64,000 nucleotides of DNA from NCBI RefSeq assembly GCF_032337115.1, contig NZ_JAVXZY010000010.1, forward strand, positions 124,001-188,000, in the 5' to 3' direction. Position numbers and translations under genes: made by a program. Of this stretch, positions 18,100-26,618 are shown in pieces; within the stretch, counting starts at the first letter, position 1, and every line of letters begins with the position of its first letter. This DNA comes from Roseateles_C aquae (GTDB taxonomy: Bacteria > Pseudomonadota > Gammaproteobacteria > Burkholderiales > Burkholderiaceae_C). The notes beneath the pieces were generated by a model. It did not search any database, had not been told where the DNA came from, and saw nothing but the letters and a program-made list of their open reading frames with translations.

Positions 18100-19025
18100 A
18101 GCGCCGCCACCGGCACGCAGATGTCACAGCCGAAAGCGCCGCTGGTATCGCTGCTGCCGCTGCTGGACTCGGCCGGGTAGTACTCGAAGCAGGGCCTGGC
18201 ATCGAGCTGCCAGCCACTCAGCGGCATCCAGTCGCGCAGCAGCGCGGTCCAGGCGGCACCGATCTGCGAGGCCGTGCCGTGGAAGGGCAAGCAGGCATAC
18301 CGACCACCCGGCAGTTCGCTGAGCAACAAGTCGCTTGGCCCCGCAAAGCCCGGTGGCAGGGCGACGCAGGCGTCATAGCGGCAACGCTCAGGGTCGCTGA
18401 TCTGCGGGTCGTCGTGGCTGAGGCCGAACTGTGGCTGCTGCTGCAGGCCCAGGCGGCGCAGCCAGGGCTGCACCTGTTGCAGCCAGAAACGCTGCAGCGG
18501 CGGGCCATAGGGGCCCTCGTAACGCAGATAGGCAATCGGCGTCGGTGGGCGTGTGATCAGCTGGACGGGCATGGCATCAAACTCCGCAAAGGAGTGGCCA
18601 TTGTTCGCGGCGCTCGCGTGCCGCGCCTGATCGCCGTTGCGATTCACCTGATCAGGATTGCTGTTCTGACGGCCGCCCTGGCGCCGCCACTGGCTGGGGC
18701 TGCAGCCCAGATGCCGGCGAAAGGCGCGACTGAAGGCCTCGCCCGAGCCGAAGCCCACGGCCAGTGCCGCCTCCAGCACCGCGAGCCGGGGCTGGGCGGC
18801 GAGGCGCACAGCGGCCAGCTCGATGCGGCGGCGCTGTACATAGTCGCCCAGCGTCTCGCCGGTCCAGGCGGCAAACAGCCGGTGAAAGTGAAACGGCGAC
18901 AAGCAGGCCAGCCCGGCCAGCGGTACCAGGTTCAGCGGCTCGGCCAGGTGCTCGTCAATATGGCGCAGCACCGCATGCAGGCGATGCTGGTGGCTGCTGT
19001 GGCGGCGTGGCTGAACGGCGGGCAT
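18096..19025 (-). CDS. AraC-family regulator with GyrI-like effector-binding domain
   Basis: A 309-residue regulator. The AraC helix-turn-helix pair is at residues about 12-115 (FHFHRLFAAWTGETLGDYV, then VGFGSGEAFSRAFRRHLG). A low-complexity linker (NSNPDQVNRNGDQ) joins it to a C-terminal GyrI/SOUL-like small-molecule domain (RYEGPYGPPLQRFWL, GGRYACLPFHGTASQIGAAW). The family binds amphipathic effectors. It is the first gene of a two-gene unit with the downstream esterase through a four-base overlap. Confidence 0.88.
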   Translation of the reverse strand: MPAVQPRRHSSHQHRLHAVLRHIDEHLAEPLNLVPLAGLACLSPFHFHRLFAAWTGETLGDYVQRRRIELAAVRLAAQPRLAVLEAALAVGFGSGEAFSRAFRRHLGCSPSQWRRQGGRQNSNPDQVNRNGDQARHASAANNGHSFAEFDAMPVQLITRPPTPIAYLRYEGPYGPPLQRFWLQQVQPWLRRLGLQQQPQFGLSHDDPQISDPERCRYDACVALPPGFAGPSDLLLSELPGGRYACLPFHGTASQIGAAWTALLRDWMPLSGWQLDARPCFEYYPAESSSGSSDTSGAFGCDICVPVAAL

Positions 19026-19089
19026 GGTGCCCGCATTCTGGCTGAGCAGCGCGGTGGTGTTGGAAGTCGGCCGCGCTGCACTGCAGGGC

Positions 19090-19470
19090 TCAGGTCGGTG
19101 TCGGCACGCCGGCCATGCGGTCGTGCTTCAGGAAGTACTGGCGGGCCAGCGCAATCAGCTGCTTCTCGGTCGGATGGTCGACAGTTTCATAACCGACCAC
19201 CTGCTTGACCTGATGCGGGCGATGCTTTTCCAGGTAGTGGCGGAAGTCCGCCTGGGCGGTGCTGGAGCCGGTGATCAGCACCTCGGTGATGCCATCCAGC
19301 GCCGCGCAGACCTCGGCGAAGAACTCATGCTCGCTGCGCACCGCGCTGCCGTGCTGCTTGGTGTGATGGCTGTGCGCCTTGATCTTCTCGGCAACCACAT
19401 GGTCGGCATCGAACTGCAGCACCTGGGCTTTTTGATGATCAAGCTGGACGACGGCGTGGAACAGACTCAT
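19090..19470 (-). CDS. small eRF1-domain-3-like protein
   Basis: A 126-residue protein. It matches, from memory, a Burkholderiales family usually labelled translational machinery protein, with an L7Ae/eRF1-domain-3-like fold: N-terminal FHAVVQLDHQKAQVLQFD, a His-rich loop (KAHSHHTKQHGS), EVLITGSSTAQADFRHYLEKH, and a C-terminal VGYETVDHPTEKQLIALA. The family's role is not established; similarity to host-attachment and ribosome-rescue folds makes a stress or ribosome role possible. The ATG is preceded by a GGAGGAA site, and the gene is 66 bases downstream of a TraR/DksA-like gene on the same strand. Confidence 0.7.
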   Translation of the reverse strand: MSLFHAVVQLDHQKAQVLQFDADHVVAEKIKAHSHHTKQHGSAVRSEHEFFAEVCAALDGITEVLITGSSTAQADFRHYLEKHRPHQVKQVVGYETVDHPTEKQLIALARQYFLKHDRMAGVPTPT

Positions 19471-19536
19471 GGAATTCCTCCGGTTTGAGTGATGTGGGTG
19501 AGAGGGTGATGCGAACGGCAGCGCAGGGCCAGCGGT

Positions 19537-19938
19537 TCACAAGGTGGCGTGGCTGGCCAGGCCCTGGCGCTGCTCGGTGGCTGACTGGCAGGCCAGGCAG
19601 CGCAGCACCTGCGGGCTGGCCGCCAAACGGGCATAGGCGATGGCTTCGCCGCAGTCGCAGCACAGGCCATAGCCATCGGCATTCAGCCGCGCCAGCGCCT
19701 CATTGACCTCGCCGAGCGCCTGCAGCAGATGGTCGCTGCGGGCCAGATCAAGTTCGCGGTCGGCGTTGTGGGCGCGCTCGCCATCGCCATCTTGCTGCAG
19801 CTGCTCATGTGCGTGGGCCACGCGGCCCTCGCCGCCGAGCTGGGCATCCAGCTGCGTCTGCAGCGCGGCTTGCTGCTGCTCCAGTGTGGCTTGCAGCGCA
19901 GCACGTTGCGCCGGGCTGATCGGGGGGTGGGTGCTCAT
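19537..19938 (-). CDS. TraR/DksA-family zinc-finger protein
   Basis: A 133-residue DksA-like protein. The N-terminal half is a Gln-rich coiled coil (residues about 9-55). The C-terminal zinc finger has C93, C96, C114 and C117 in the DksA spacing (CCDCGEAIAYARLAASPQ, then CLACQ). The family binds RNA polymerase in the secondary channel and alters initiation under stress. The coiled-coil tip Asp pair typical of DksA is not obvious, so it may not act like true DksA. The ATG at 19938 has an AGGAGA site. It is followed by the eRF1-like gene on the same strand. Confidence 0.88.
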   Translation of the reverse strand: MSTHPPISPAQRAALQATLEQQQAALQTQLDAQLGGEGRVAHAHEQLQQDGDGERAHNADRELDLARSDHLLQALGEVNEALARLNADGYGLCCDCGEAIAYARLAASPQVLRCLACQSATEQRQGLASHATL

Positions 19939-20274
19939 GGCGATCTCCTTGGGTCCATGCTCACACTGACGAGTGTCGCTTGCCTTGAGATGTGTCAATC
20001 AATGCTGCTGTGGCGCTCCGCAAGATCATGAATGCAGAAACTTGGCTGCGCCTTGAGCTCAGGGGCGGCGCTGCGCACTTGCCGCTTCACGCTCAGCTGG
20101 CGGAGCTCGCCTGGGAAACGTGGAGACTGTTTGGCCTGACCGTATGCCTGCCTAACGCCGCCTCTGATCGGCTACCATCTCCGCCGTGCAAAGCGCAATA
20201 GCGCGGCATTCACAACAGTGAGCATCGAAACCATCAGCAATGGCATGCGGTGACTCCAAAAGAGGGAGACGGAA
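19939..20274 (+). other. intergenic region, no gene recognised
   Basis: This 336-base stretch separates the TraR-like gene from a large lipoprotein gene. It must carry their divergent promoters. An open frame at 19992-20201 starts at GTG, has no ribosome site and resembles no protein I know. No tRNA or clear small RNA is visible. A GAGGGAGA ribosome site sits at its right end for the lipoprotein gene. Confidence 0.5.
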
Positions 20275-22515
20275 ATGATCAAACGACATTGGGTACCGGG
20301 CATCGCCTTCGTCATCCTGCTTTCAGGATGCGGAGGCGGAAGCGGAGGGGGCGGCACAGGCCAACCCGACCTCGTGCAGCCACCGCCCGAGGCAACATTC
20401 CGGTTCGGCGCCGGATACGGCATCGAGCAAAGCCAGCGGCTGGCCAATATCGTTGTCAGCCAGACGGGGCATCTCATCAATTACGGGCAATTCGCTGTTG
20501 ACCTGGCTCATCGGTTTGCTCGTGCGGGTGGCTCGCTGTCGGTGACAGCACGCTGTGCCTTCACCGGCACCATTGCCTTGCAACTGGATGATCGCGACAG
20601 CAACGGCTACGCATCGCCAGGAGACGTCATCTCTGCGACCCTTGACCAGTGCGGCGTGCCGATCCTGGAGCGCAAGGTCAGCGGCAAAGTCAGGCTCGAA
20701 GTTCTCTCTGCAGACAAGTCCGTTGACCAGGCTGTGAAGGCGCGGCTGACAGTTGCAGACGAGCTTCAGGTGAGCTGGATGGAGGACATGCCCATCGGGG
20801 CATTCGACCTGACAGCTACGCTGAAAGGGTCCCTGACGGCAGAGTGGTCAGAAACGGCTGTGGGCTCGCAACTGCGCGTGCTGTCCAGCGAAACGGACAA
20901 CTGGAGAACGACCGCCGTGCGCGATGCACGCCCGGTGACTGAGGTGCTCAGCAAGATCGACGTGATCAAGCGCGTTCGCTATGACCTCGCCTCATTTGAG
21001 ACTACGGCGGTCTTCCTGCTGGACACGGGCGCTCTTGGAGGCGTGATCAAGGTGAGCACGCCACACGCCTTCACGGGCAATCTGAATGCCCCGGCGAAAC
21101 AGTTCGGCATGCAAGCCGGGCTGGCGGATTACCTCTTGGATATTGAGCCGGCGCCCGACTTCTCTGTTGTCTACGCCCGGGCCAAACTGACGAAGCGCAC
21201 AACTCAAAGCGTGGTAGACACCAGTTTAGTCGCAGTGGAGGAGTTAGCCCTCGTCAGTGACGTCCGCACTGGCCTTTGGAGCCCCCTATTCGGCACCGAC
21301 GGCGAGAGTGTCAGGGTTCTGCTGCCATGGCAGAGCGTGCTGATTGAAAGCAATGTGGACCGCGCCTCTGCCCAGAGGGGGGGGGGCGCAGGACAGTTCG
21401 AATACACGAAAGCAGACGCACTTTTTCAGCGACCTGTTGCAGCCCGCCCAGATCTCTCGCAGGCAGGGGCCAGCTTCCCTCTGCAGTTCGGCCGCGCTGT
21501 GGCCGACAACAGCCCCAGCCTGCAATTCCGCTTTGTCGACACCTCGGGGTCGTTGTCACGGCGTCTGCCGAGTTGGAACGTCGCCGCGACTGCCGAACGG
21601 CAGGGGGCGGCCTATGCTATCCGCCCCTTGGAAACGTTGCGCCAGGGCCGCGATTACCAGCTCGAGGCTTCCGTTGATGGCATGACGTGGGGGCAGCCTA
21701 TCCAAGTCAAAGATGCAAAAGGCAACGCGGTTTGGACCAGCGGCACAGGCTTCTTGGCTCAATTCCATACGCCTTCCCTCATGAAGGTGGACGTCAGCAT
21801 GAGCCCTGCCTTGATCGTGGATGGCCAAAAACCGAGTCGCCTCCAGACCAGTGTCGAAGTCAAGAGCGGCACGACGGTTGCGACCCACCGATGGGAGCAA
21901 CTCAGCGGGCCGACTGTGCTAATCAATGACGTCAACATCGCGGAACCGCTGGTCTCATATCCGGACGCAGCGTCGCAGGTAGTCAAGCCCGTGGTGTTGC
22001 AGCACACGGTGACAGACACTCAAGGGCATCAGGAGAAGACCCGACTGAATCTTCTGGTGGGCGCGGTTAGTGGCCAGGGGGCGCTCTTTGTCTGGGATCA
22101 GGGCTACGACGGAGCCTCCCGGGCGGGAGACGCGGTGCTGGGGATCGGCTCGGTCTTGGTGGATGCCGATGGATCTGTGGTGAGCCGAATCGGCGACGCG
22201 GACCCGTTGCTCCAATCCCCCGTCTTTAGCGTCGCTGCGCCGTCCGGGACCATGCTGCAGCTAGGCACCTACGACAACGCTGTTCGCTCGCTGAAGCCGG
22301 GGCCGCAAGCGAGCCTGTGGACGAGCCTCTTCTGTTACGGGGACGACGAAGCGTCGACGAACGCATTTACTGTGCTTGACATCGGCCGTGACAGCGACGG
22401 CCGGGTGACACGATTGGCGATCGACTTTACGCAGCGCTGCGTAGGCGGGCACCGGGACTTCCTTCGTGGCAGCTACCGGTTCAACAGCACGATCCCTGTG
22501 ACCTCATCGCCGTGA
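20275..22515 (+). CDS. large lipoprotein of unknown function
   Basis: A 746-residue lipoprotein that I do not recognise. The signal ends at Cys19 (FVILLSGC) followed by GGGSGGGG. Residues about 30-330 are beta-rich with two Cys (TARCAF, LDQCGV). A segment at about 520-600 resembles a PKD/REJ-like domain (THRWEQLSGPTVLI, QHTVTDTQGHQEKTRLNL). A further Cys pair lies near the C-terminus (SLFCYGDD, DFTQRCVGG). Codon use is less GC-biased than in flanking housekeeping genes. A run of ten G bases lies inside the gene at 21377-21386; slippage there would truncate the protein. No neighbour gives a functional hint. Confidence 0.75.
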   Translation: MIKRHWVPGIAFVILLSGCGGGSGGGGTGQPDLVQPPPEATFRFGAGYGIEQSQRLANIVVSQTGHLINYGQFAVDLAHRFARAGGSLSVTARCAFTGTIALQLDDRDSNGYASPGDVISATLDQCGVPILERKVSGKVRLEVLSADKSVDQAVKARLTVADELQVSWMEDMPIGAFDLTATLKGSLTAEWSETAVGSQLRVLSSETDNWRTTAVRDARPVTEVLSKIDVIKRVRYDLASFETTAVFLLDTGALGGVIKVSTPHAFTGNLNAPAKQFGMQAGLADYLLDIEPAPDFSVVYARAKLTKRTTQSVVDTSLVAVEELALVSDVRTGLWSPLFGTDGESVRVLLPWQSVLIESNVDRASAQRGGGAGQFEYTKADALFQRPVAARPDLSQAGASFPLQFGRAVADNSPSLQFRFVDTSGSLSRRLPSWNVAATAERQGAAYAIRPLETLRQGRDYQLEASVDGMTWGQPIQVKDAKGNAVWTSGTGFLAQFHTPSLMKVDVSMSPALIVDGQKPSRLQTSVEVKSGTTVATHRWEQLSGPTVLINDVNIAEPLVSYPDAASQVVKPVVLQHTVTDTQGHQEKTRLNLLVGAVSGQGALFVWDQGYDGASRAGDAVLGIGSVLVDADGSVVSRIGDADPLLQSPVFSVAAPSGTMLQLGTYDNAVRSLKPGPQASLWTSLFCYGDDEASTNAFTVLDIGRDSDGRVTRLAIDFTQRCVGGHRDFLRGSYRFNSTIPVTSSP
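21377..21386 (+). repeat. G10 homopolymer tract inside lipoprotein gene
   Basis: Ten consecutive G bases encode Arg-Gly-Gly-Gly at about residue 370 of the lipoprotein. A tract of this length is prone to slipped-strand mispairing; one base gained or lost shifts the frame and removes roughly half the protein. Confidence 0.9.
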
Positions 22516-22847
22516 TGGCGGTCCTGGCGTTCAATGGCCGCAAGCTTCGGGCTTTGAATTCGCATACCGATGCGAAAGCGCTTGTGCCGGGCAGCGAGGG
22601 CGACCGAGGCAGTTGATCAAGGTGCGGCCAGAGCCGCTGCCCTCCGTTGCTGTTGAATGGCGGCTTACGCATTCAGCTAAGCCGGCCTACGCAGCCGTCG
22701 CGGTTTCAGGGTTTCTCCGCCCCTCTTTCGCAGGCTCGCCGTGCCTTCGGGCACGTCCGCTGGAGGCGGCTTCTCGCTTAGGCTTCGCCACCTGATCGGC
22801 GGCGCTACCGCCCGCCGGCCCCACACCTTCAATGTCCAGGATCGAAG
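22516..22847 (+). repeat. intergenic region with structured repeat-like element (about 22685-22795)
   Basis: No gene is seen in these 332 bases. The segment at about 22685-22795 contains a perfect 6-bp stem with a TTCG loop (CGTGCC at 22740-22745, GGCACG at 22750-22755). Its minus-strand reading in one frame gives phrases like AKPKREAASSGRARRHGE, which I recall from spurious ORFs scattered through related Burkholderiales genomes. That suggests a dispersed intergenic repeat, but a second copy is not visible here. Confidence 0.5.
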
Positions 22848-24890
22848 ATGATGAACCCGACCCGTAAATCCCTGCGTCTGCTGCCTTTGGTCGCCGTGCT
22901 GCTGAGCGCCGGGCTCGGCCATGCGGCCGGCGCGCCCGAAACGATCAAGTCCGGCCTTGATCTGCCGAATTTCGACCGCAGCGTCCGCGTGCAGGATGAT
23001 TTGTTCCGCGCCGCCAACGGTGGTTGGCTGAAAAACACCGAGATCCCGGCCGACAAGTCCTACTACGGCAGCTTCATCAAGCTGCGCGACCTGTCTGACC
23101 AGCGCGTGCGCGCCATCGTCGAGGAACTGACCGCCAAGCCGCAGGCCAAGGGCAGCGTGCAGGACAAGATTGCCGCCTTCTACGGCGCCTATGTCGACAC
23201 CGCGGCCATCGAGAAGGTCGGCCTGGCGCCGCTGCAGCCGCTGCTGGCCAGCATTGATGCGATCCAGTCGGGCAAGGAACTGGCCGGCTGGCTGGGCCGC
23301 ATGCAGGGCGTGGTCAACGGCCCGGTGGCGCTCGGCGTCGATCCTGACTTCAAGGAGCCGCTGGTCAACCGCACCGCCACCTGGCAGGGCGGTCTGGGCA
23401 TGGCCGACCGCGACTACTACCTGAAGGACGACGACAAGCTGGCCAAGGTGCGTGAGGCCTACCGCGTCTACCTGACCGAGCTGGCCCGCCTGGCCGGCGA
23501 GAAGGACCCGGCTGCGGTGGCCGCCGGCGTGTTCGCGCTGGAGCGCCAGCTGGCCGAGACGCATTGGAGCAATGTCGACAACCGCAACCCGGTCAAGCTC
23601 TACAACCCGATGACGCCGGCCGAGCTGGCGAAGCGCGCGCCGGGCTTTGACTGGAGCGCCTTCTTCACCGGCGCCCAGCTGGCCGGCATCGACCGGCTGT
23701 CGGTCTCGCAGCCCAGCATGGTCGAAGGTGCGGCCAAGCTGTTTGAGAGTGTGCCGCTGGCCAGCTGGAAGCAGTACCTGAAGCTGCGCGTCATCGACGA
23801 GAACGCCGTCGTGCTGCCGCAGGCCTTCCGTGCCGCGCATTTCGCCTTCCACGGCAAGGCGCAGACGGGCGCCACCGAAGAGCGGCCGCGCTGGCAGCAG
23901 GGCATTGGCGAGGTCAATGGCGCGCTCGGCGAGGCGATTGGCCAGGTCTACGTTGAACGCCATTTCCCGGCTGCCTACAAGGCGCGGATGCTGGAGCTGG
24001 TCGGCAATCTGATGGCCGCCTACCGCGAGTCGATCAATGGGCTGAGCTGGATGTCGGCCGAGACCAAGGCCGGCGCGCAGGCCAAGCTGGCCAAGTACAC
24101 CGTGAAAATCGGCTACCCCGAGGTCTGGCGCGACTACAGCAAGCTGGAGGTGAAGGCCGGCGATGCCCTGGGCAACCGCGTTCGCGCCGGCCAGTTCGAA
24201 TGGCAGCGCCAGGCCCAGCGTGCCGGCAAGCCGGTCAATCGCAAGGAGTGGTTCATCACGCCGCAGACGGTCAACGCCTTCTATGACCCGACGCGCAATG
24301 AGATCGTCTTCCCGGCCGCCTTCCTGGAAGCGCCCTACTTCGACATGAAGGCTGACGACGCGGCCAACTATGGCGCCATCGGCGGCGTGATCGGCCACGA
24401 GATCAGCCACGGCTTTGACGACCAGGGCAGCCAGTTCGACGGCGACGGCGCGCTGCGCAACTGGTGGACCGAGACCGACCGCAAGGCCTTCGAAGCGATT
24501 GGCGACAAGCTGGCCGCCGAGTTCGACAGCTACGAGCCCATTCCCGGCAAGAAGGTCAACGGCCGTCTGACCATGGGCGAGAACATCGCCGATCTGTCCG
24601 GCATCCAGGTCGCCTACAAGGCCTATCTGCGCTCGCTGGGCGGCAAGCCGGCGCCGGTGCTGGACGGCTACAGCGGCGAGCAGCGCTTCTTCCTCGGCTG
24701 GGCCCAGGCCTGGCGCAGCAAGGCCCGCGAGGAGCGCGTGATGCAGCTGCTGACCACCGACCCGCACTCGCCCGACCAGTTCCGCGCCAACGGCCCGGCC
24801 GGCAACACCGATGGCTTCCACCAGGCCTTCGGCACCAAGCCGGGTGACGCGATGTACAAGCCCAGCGAGCAGCGCATCCGCATCTGGTGA
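22848..24890 (+). CDS. secreted M13-family zinc metallopeptidase (neprilysin/PepO type)
   Basis: A 680-residue protein with a signal peptide (LLPLVAVLLSAGLGHAAG). It has the full M13 set: substrate-binding NAFYDPTRNEIVFPAAFLE, zinc motif HEISH at H517/E518/H521, third zinc ligand E578 in ENIADLSG with D582, and the C-terminal RIRIW typical of the family. It likely degrades peptides in the periplasm or outside the cell. Tandem ATG codons at 22848 and 22851 make the exact start uncertain by one residue. A long open frame on the opposite strand is a codon-usage shadow. queA follows 93 bases downstream in the same direction but is probably separately transcribed. Confidence 0.95.
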   Translation: MMNPTRKSLRLLPLVAVLLSAGLGHAAGAPETIKSGLDLPNFDRSVRVQDDLFRAANGGWLKNTEIPADKSYYGSFIKLRDLSDQRVRAIVEELTAKPQAKGSVQDKIAAFYGAYVDTAAIEKVGLAPLQPLLASIDAIQSGKELAGWLGRMQGVVNGPVALGVDPDFKEPLVNRTATWQGGLGMADRDYYLKDDDKLAKVREAYRVYLTELARLAGEKDPAAVAAGVFALERQLAETHWSNVDNRNPVKLYNPMTPAELAKRAPGFDWSAFFTGAQLAGIDRLSVSQPSMVEGAAKLFESVPLASWKQYLKLRVIDENAVVLPQAFRAAHFAFHGKAQTGATEERPRWQQGIGEVNGALGEAIGQVYVERHFPAAYKARMLELVGNLMAAYRESINGLSWMSAETKAGAQAKLAKYTVKIGYPEVWRDYSKLEVKAGDALGNRVRAGQFEWQRQAQRAGKPVNRKEWFITPQTVNAFYDPTRNEIVFPAAFLEAPYFDMKADDAANYGAIGGVIGHEISHGFDDQGSQFDGDGALRNWWTETDRKAFEAIGDKLAAEFDSYEPIPGKKVNGRLTMGENIADLSGIQVAYKAYLRSLGGKPAPVLDGYSGEQRFFLGWAQAWRSKAREERVMQLLTTDPHSPDQFRANGPAGNTDGFHQAFGTKPGDAMYKPSEQRIRIW

Positions 24891-24983
24891 TGCGGGGAGG
24901 GCGCCGAGCCAAGGGCCTGCGAGGCCGTGGGACAATCGGCGCCCCTCCCACTGGCACGGGTCTGTACAGCCCTCAGCACCATC

Positions 24984-26045
24984 ATGACGCGCAGTTTCAC
25001 CGTCAGCGACTTTGATTTCGAACTTCCCCCCGAACTGATCGCCCAGCATCCGGCGCCCGAGCGCAGCGGCTCACGGCTGCTCGATGGCCGCGGCGCTGCG
25101 CCGGTGGATCGGGTGTTTCGCGAGCTGCCCGGGCTCTTGAACCCCGGCGATCTGCTGGTGTTCAACAACACCCGGGTGATCAAGGCGCGGCTCTACGGCG
25201 CCAAGGCGACCGGCGGTTCCGTCGAGGCGCTGATCGAGCGGGTGCTGCCAGGAACGCTGGAAGTCTTTGCCCATCTGCGCGCCAGCAAGAGCCCCAAGCC
25301 GGGCAGCTGGGTGCGTTTCAATGACGCTTTTGACGCCGAAGTGCTGGGCCGTTGCGGCCCCGACGGCGGCATGTTCCATCTGCGTTTCCCCAGCGATCCC
25401 TTCGCGCTGCTGGAGCAGCACGGCCATGTGCCGCTGCCGCCCTATATCGAACATGCCGACGAGGCCGACGATGTGCGCCGCTATCAAACGGTGTTTGCCA
25501 AGCAGCCCGGCGCCGTGGCCGCGCCGACGGCGGCACTGCATTTCGATGAGGGCGTGCTGGCCGCGCTGGCCGAGCGCGGCGTCGGCACCGCGCATGTGAC
25601 GCTACATGTGGGCGCCGGCACCTTCCAGCCGGTGCGCGTCGAGCGCTTGAGCGAACACAAGATGCACAGCGAATGGTTCGAGGTGCCGGCCGAGACGGTG
25701 GCGGCGATTGCTGCCACGCGGGCGCGCGGTGGCCGCGTGCTGGCCGTGGGCACGACGACGCTGCGTGCGCTCGAGTCGGCCGCGCTCGGCGGCGAGCTGC
25801 AGGCGGGGGCGCGCGAGACCGACATCTTCATCACGCCGGGCTTTCAGTTCCGCGTGGTGGATAGTCTGCTGACCAACTTCCACCTACCCAAGAGCACGCT
25901 GATGATGCTGGTCAGCGCCTTTGCCGGTTATGAACAGGTGATGGCGCTGTACCGCCACGCAATCGAGCAGCGCTACCGCTTCTTCAGCTATGGCGATGCG
26001 ATGTTGCTGGAGCGCACGGGCGATGGAGTTGCTGAGCCGCGCTGA
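24984..26045 (+). CDS. queA: S-adenosylmethionine:tRNA ribosyltransferase-isomerase
   Basis: QueA transfers and rearranges the ribose of S-adenosylmethionine onto preQ1-modified tRNA, making epoxyqueuosine. At 353 residues it has the normal length. Recognisable parts are DFDFELPPELIAQHPAPERS at the start, DLLVFNNTRVIKARLYG, the central VAAPTAALHFDEGVL, HVTLHVGAGTFQPVR, and the C-terminal TNFHLPKSTLMMLVSAFAG and YRFFSYGDAML. I chose ATG 24984; the open frame begins earlier but without similarity. Its pathway partner tgt is 8.3 kb downstream rather than adjacent. Confidence 0.96.
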   Translation: MTRSFTVSDFDFELPPELIAQHPAPERSGSRLLDGRGAAPVDRVFRELPGLLNPGDLLVFNNTRVIKARLYGAKATGGSVEALIERVLPGTLEVFAHLRASKSPKPGSWVRFNDAFDAEVLGRCGPDGGMFHLRFPSDPFALLEQHGHVPLPPYIEHADEADDVRRYQTVFAKQPGAVAAPTAALHFDEGVLAALAERGVGTAHVTLHVGAGTFQPVRVERLSEHKMHSEWFEVPAETVAAIAATRARGGRVLAVGTTTLRALESAALGGELQAGARETDIFITPGFQFRVVDSLLTNFHLPKSTLMMLVSAFAGYEQVMALYRHAIEQRYRFFSYGDAMLLERTGDGVAEPR

Positions 26046-26141
26046 CTTTTCCCTGGTGTGTAATGGCCATCGCCTTGGGCAGGCAGCAAGCAGCCGGCCC
26101 GCCAAGCAAGCGTTCAGTTTTCACCATACAGGGAGCAGGCC

Positions 26142-26600
26142 ATGAGCTTCACCACCATCGATCAGCCGGCCTTCAAGGTGCAGGGCCTCGGCGTGCGCAC
26201 GCGCAATGCCGACGAGATGAACCCGCTGACCGGCAAGATTCCCGGCCTCTGGGGCAGCTTCTTTGCCAGCCCGCTGGCGGCCCAGGCGGCCAGCCAGGGC
26301 GCTGTTGGCGTCTATCACGGCTACGAGAGCGACTACCGCGGCAGCTTCGATGTGCTGGCCGGTGTGGCGCTGGCCGACGATGCCGCGCCGAGCGCGGGCA
26401 TGACGGTGGTGGAGATCCCGGCCGGCCGCTATGCAGTGTTCGAGTGCCGCGGGCCCATGCCGCAGGCGGTGATCGCCGGCTGGGGCCAGGTCTGGGCGAC
26501 TTTCGAGCAGCCGGACGCACCACGGCGCAGCTACCGGGCCGATGTCGAGGAGTACCTGGGCCCTGACCACGCCCGCATCCTGATCGGCCTGGCCGACTGA
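26142..26600 (+). CDS. GyrI-like / AraC effector-binding domain protein
   Basis: A 152-residue stand-alone effector-binding domain. Diagnostic phrases are FKVQGLGVRTRNADEMNP, IPGLWGSFFA, VGVYHGYESDYRGSFDVLAGV, VVEIPAGRYAVFECRGPM and the final strand after VEEYLGPDHARILIGL. Such domains bind hydrophobic ligands; stand-alone members include DNA gyrase inhibitors and hydrolases of small adducts. There is no DNA-binding domain. A GGGAGCAGG ribosome site precedes the ATG. The gene is the plus-strand neighbour of queA and convergent with the TPR hydrolase. Confidence 0.85.
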   Translation: MSFTTIDQPAFKVQGLGVRTRNADEMNPLTGKIPGLWGSFFASPLAAQAASQGAVGVYHGYESDYRGSFDVLAGVALADDAAPSAGMTVVEIPAGRYAVFECRGPMPQAVIAGWGQVWATFEQPDAPRRSYRADVEEYLGPDHARILIGLAD

Positions 26601-26618
26601 CGCCTCACACCTGCGCGT

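Noticed and set aside
19992..20201. Possible small gene in the intergenic region
   Set aside because: GTG start without ribosome site, no similarity, and it occupies the divergent promoter region.
24955..24975. A TGGCAC sequence resembling a sigma-54 -24 element upstream of queA
   Set aside because: The matching -12 element (TTGCA/T at the right spacing) is missing.
22677..25049. A 790-codon open frame opposite the M13 peptidase and queA start
   Set aside because: It mirrors the codon bias of the real genes on the other strand, has no ribosome site or family similarity, and crosses two genuine genes.
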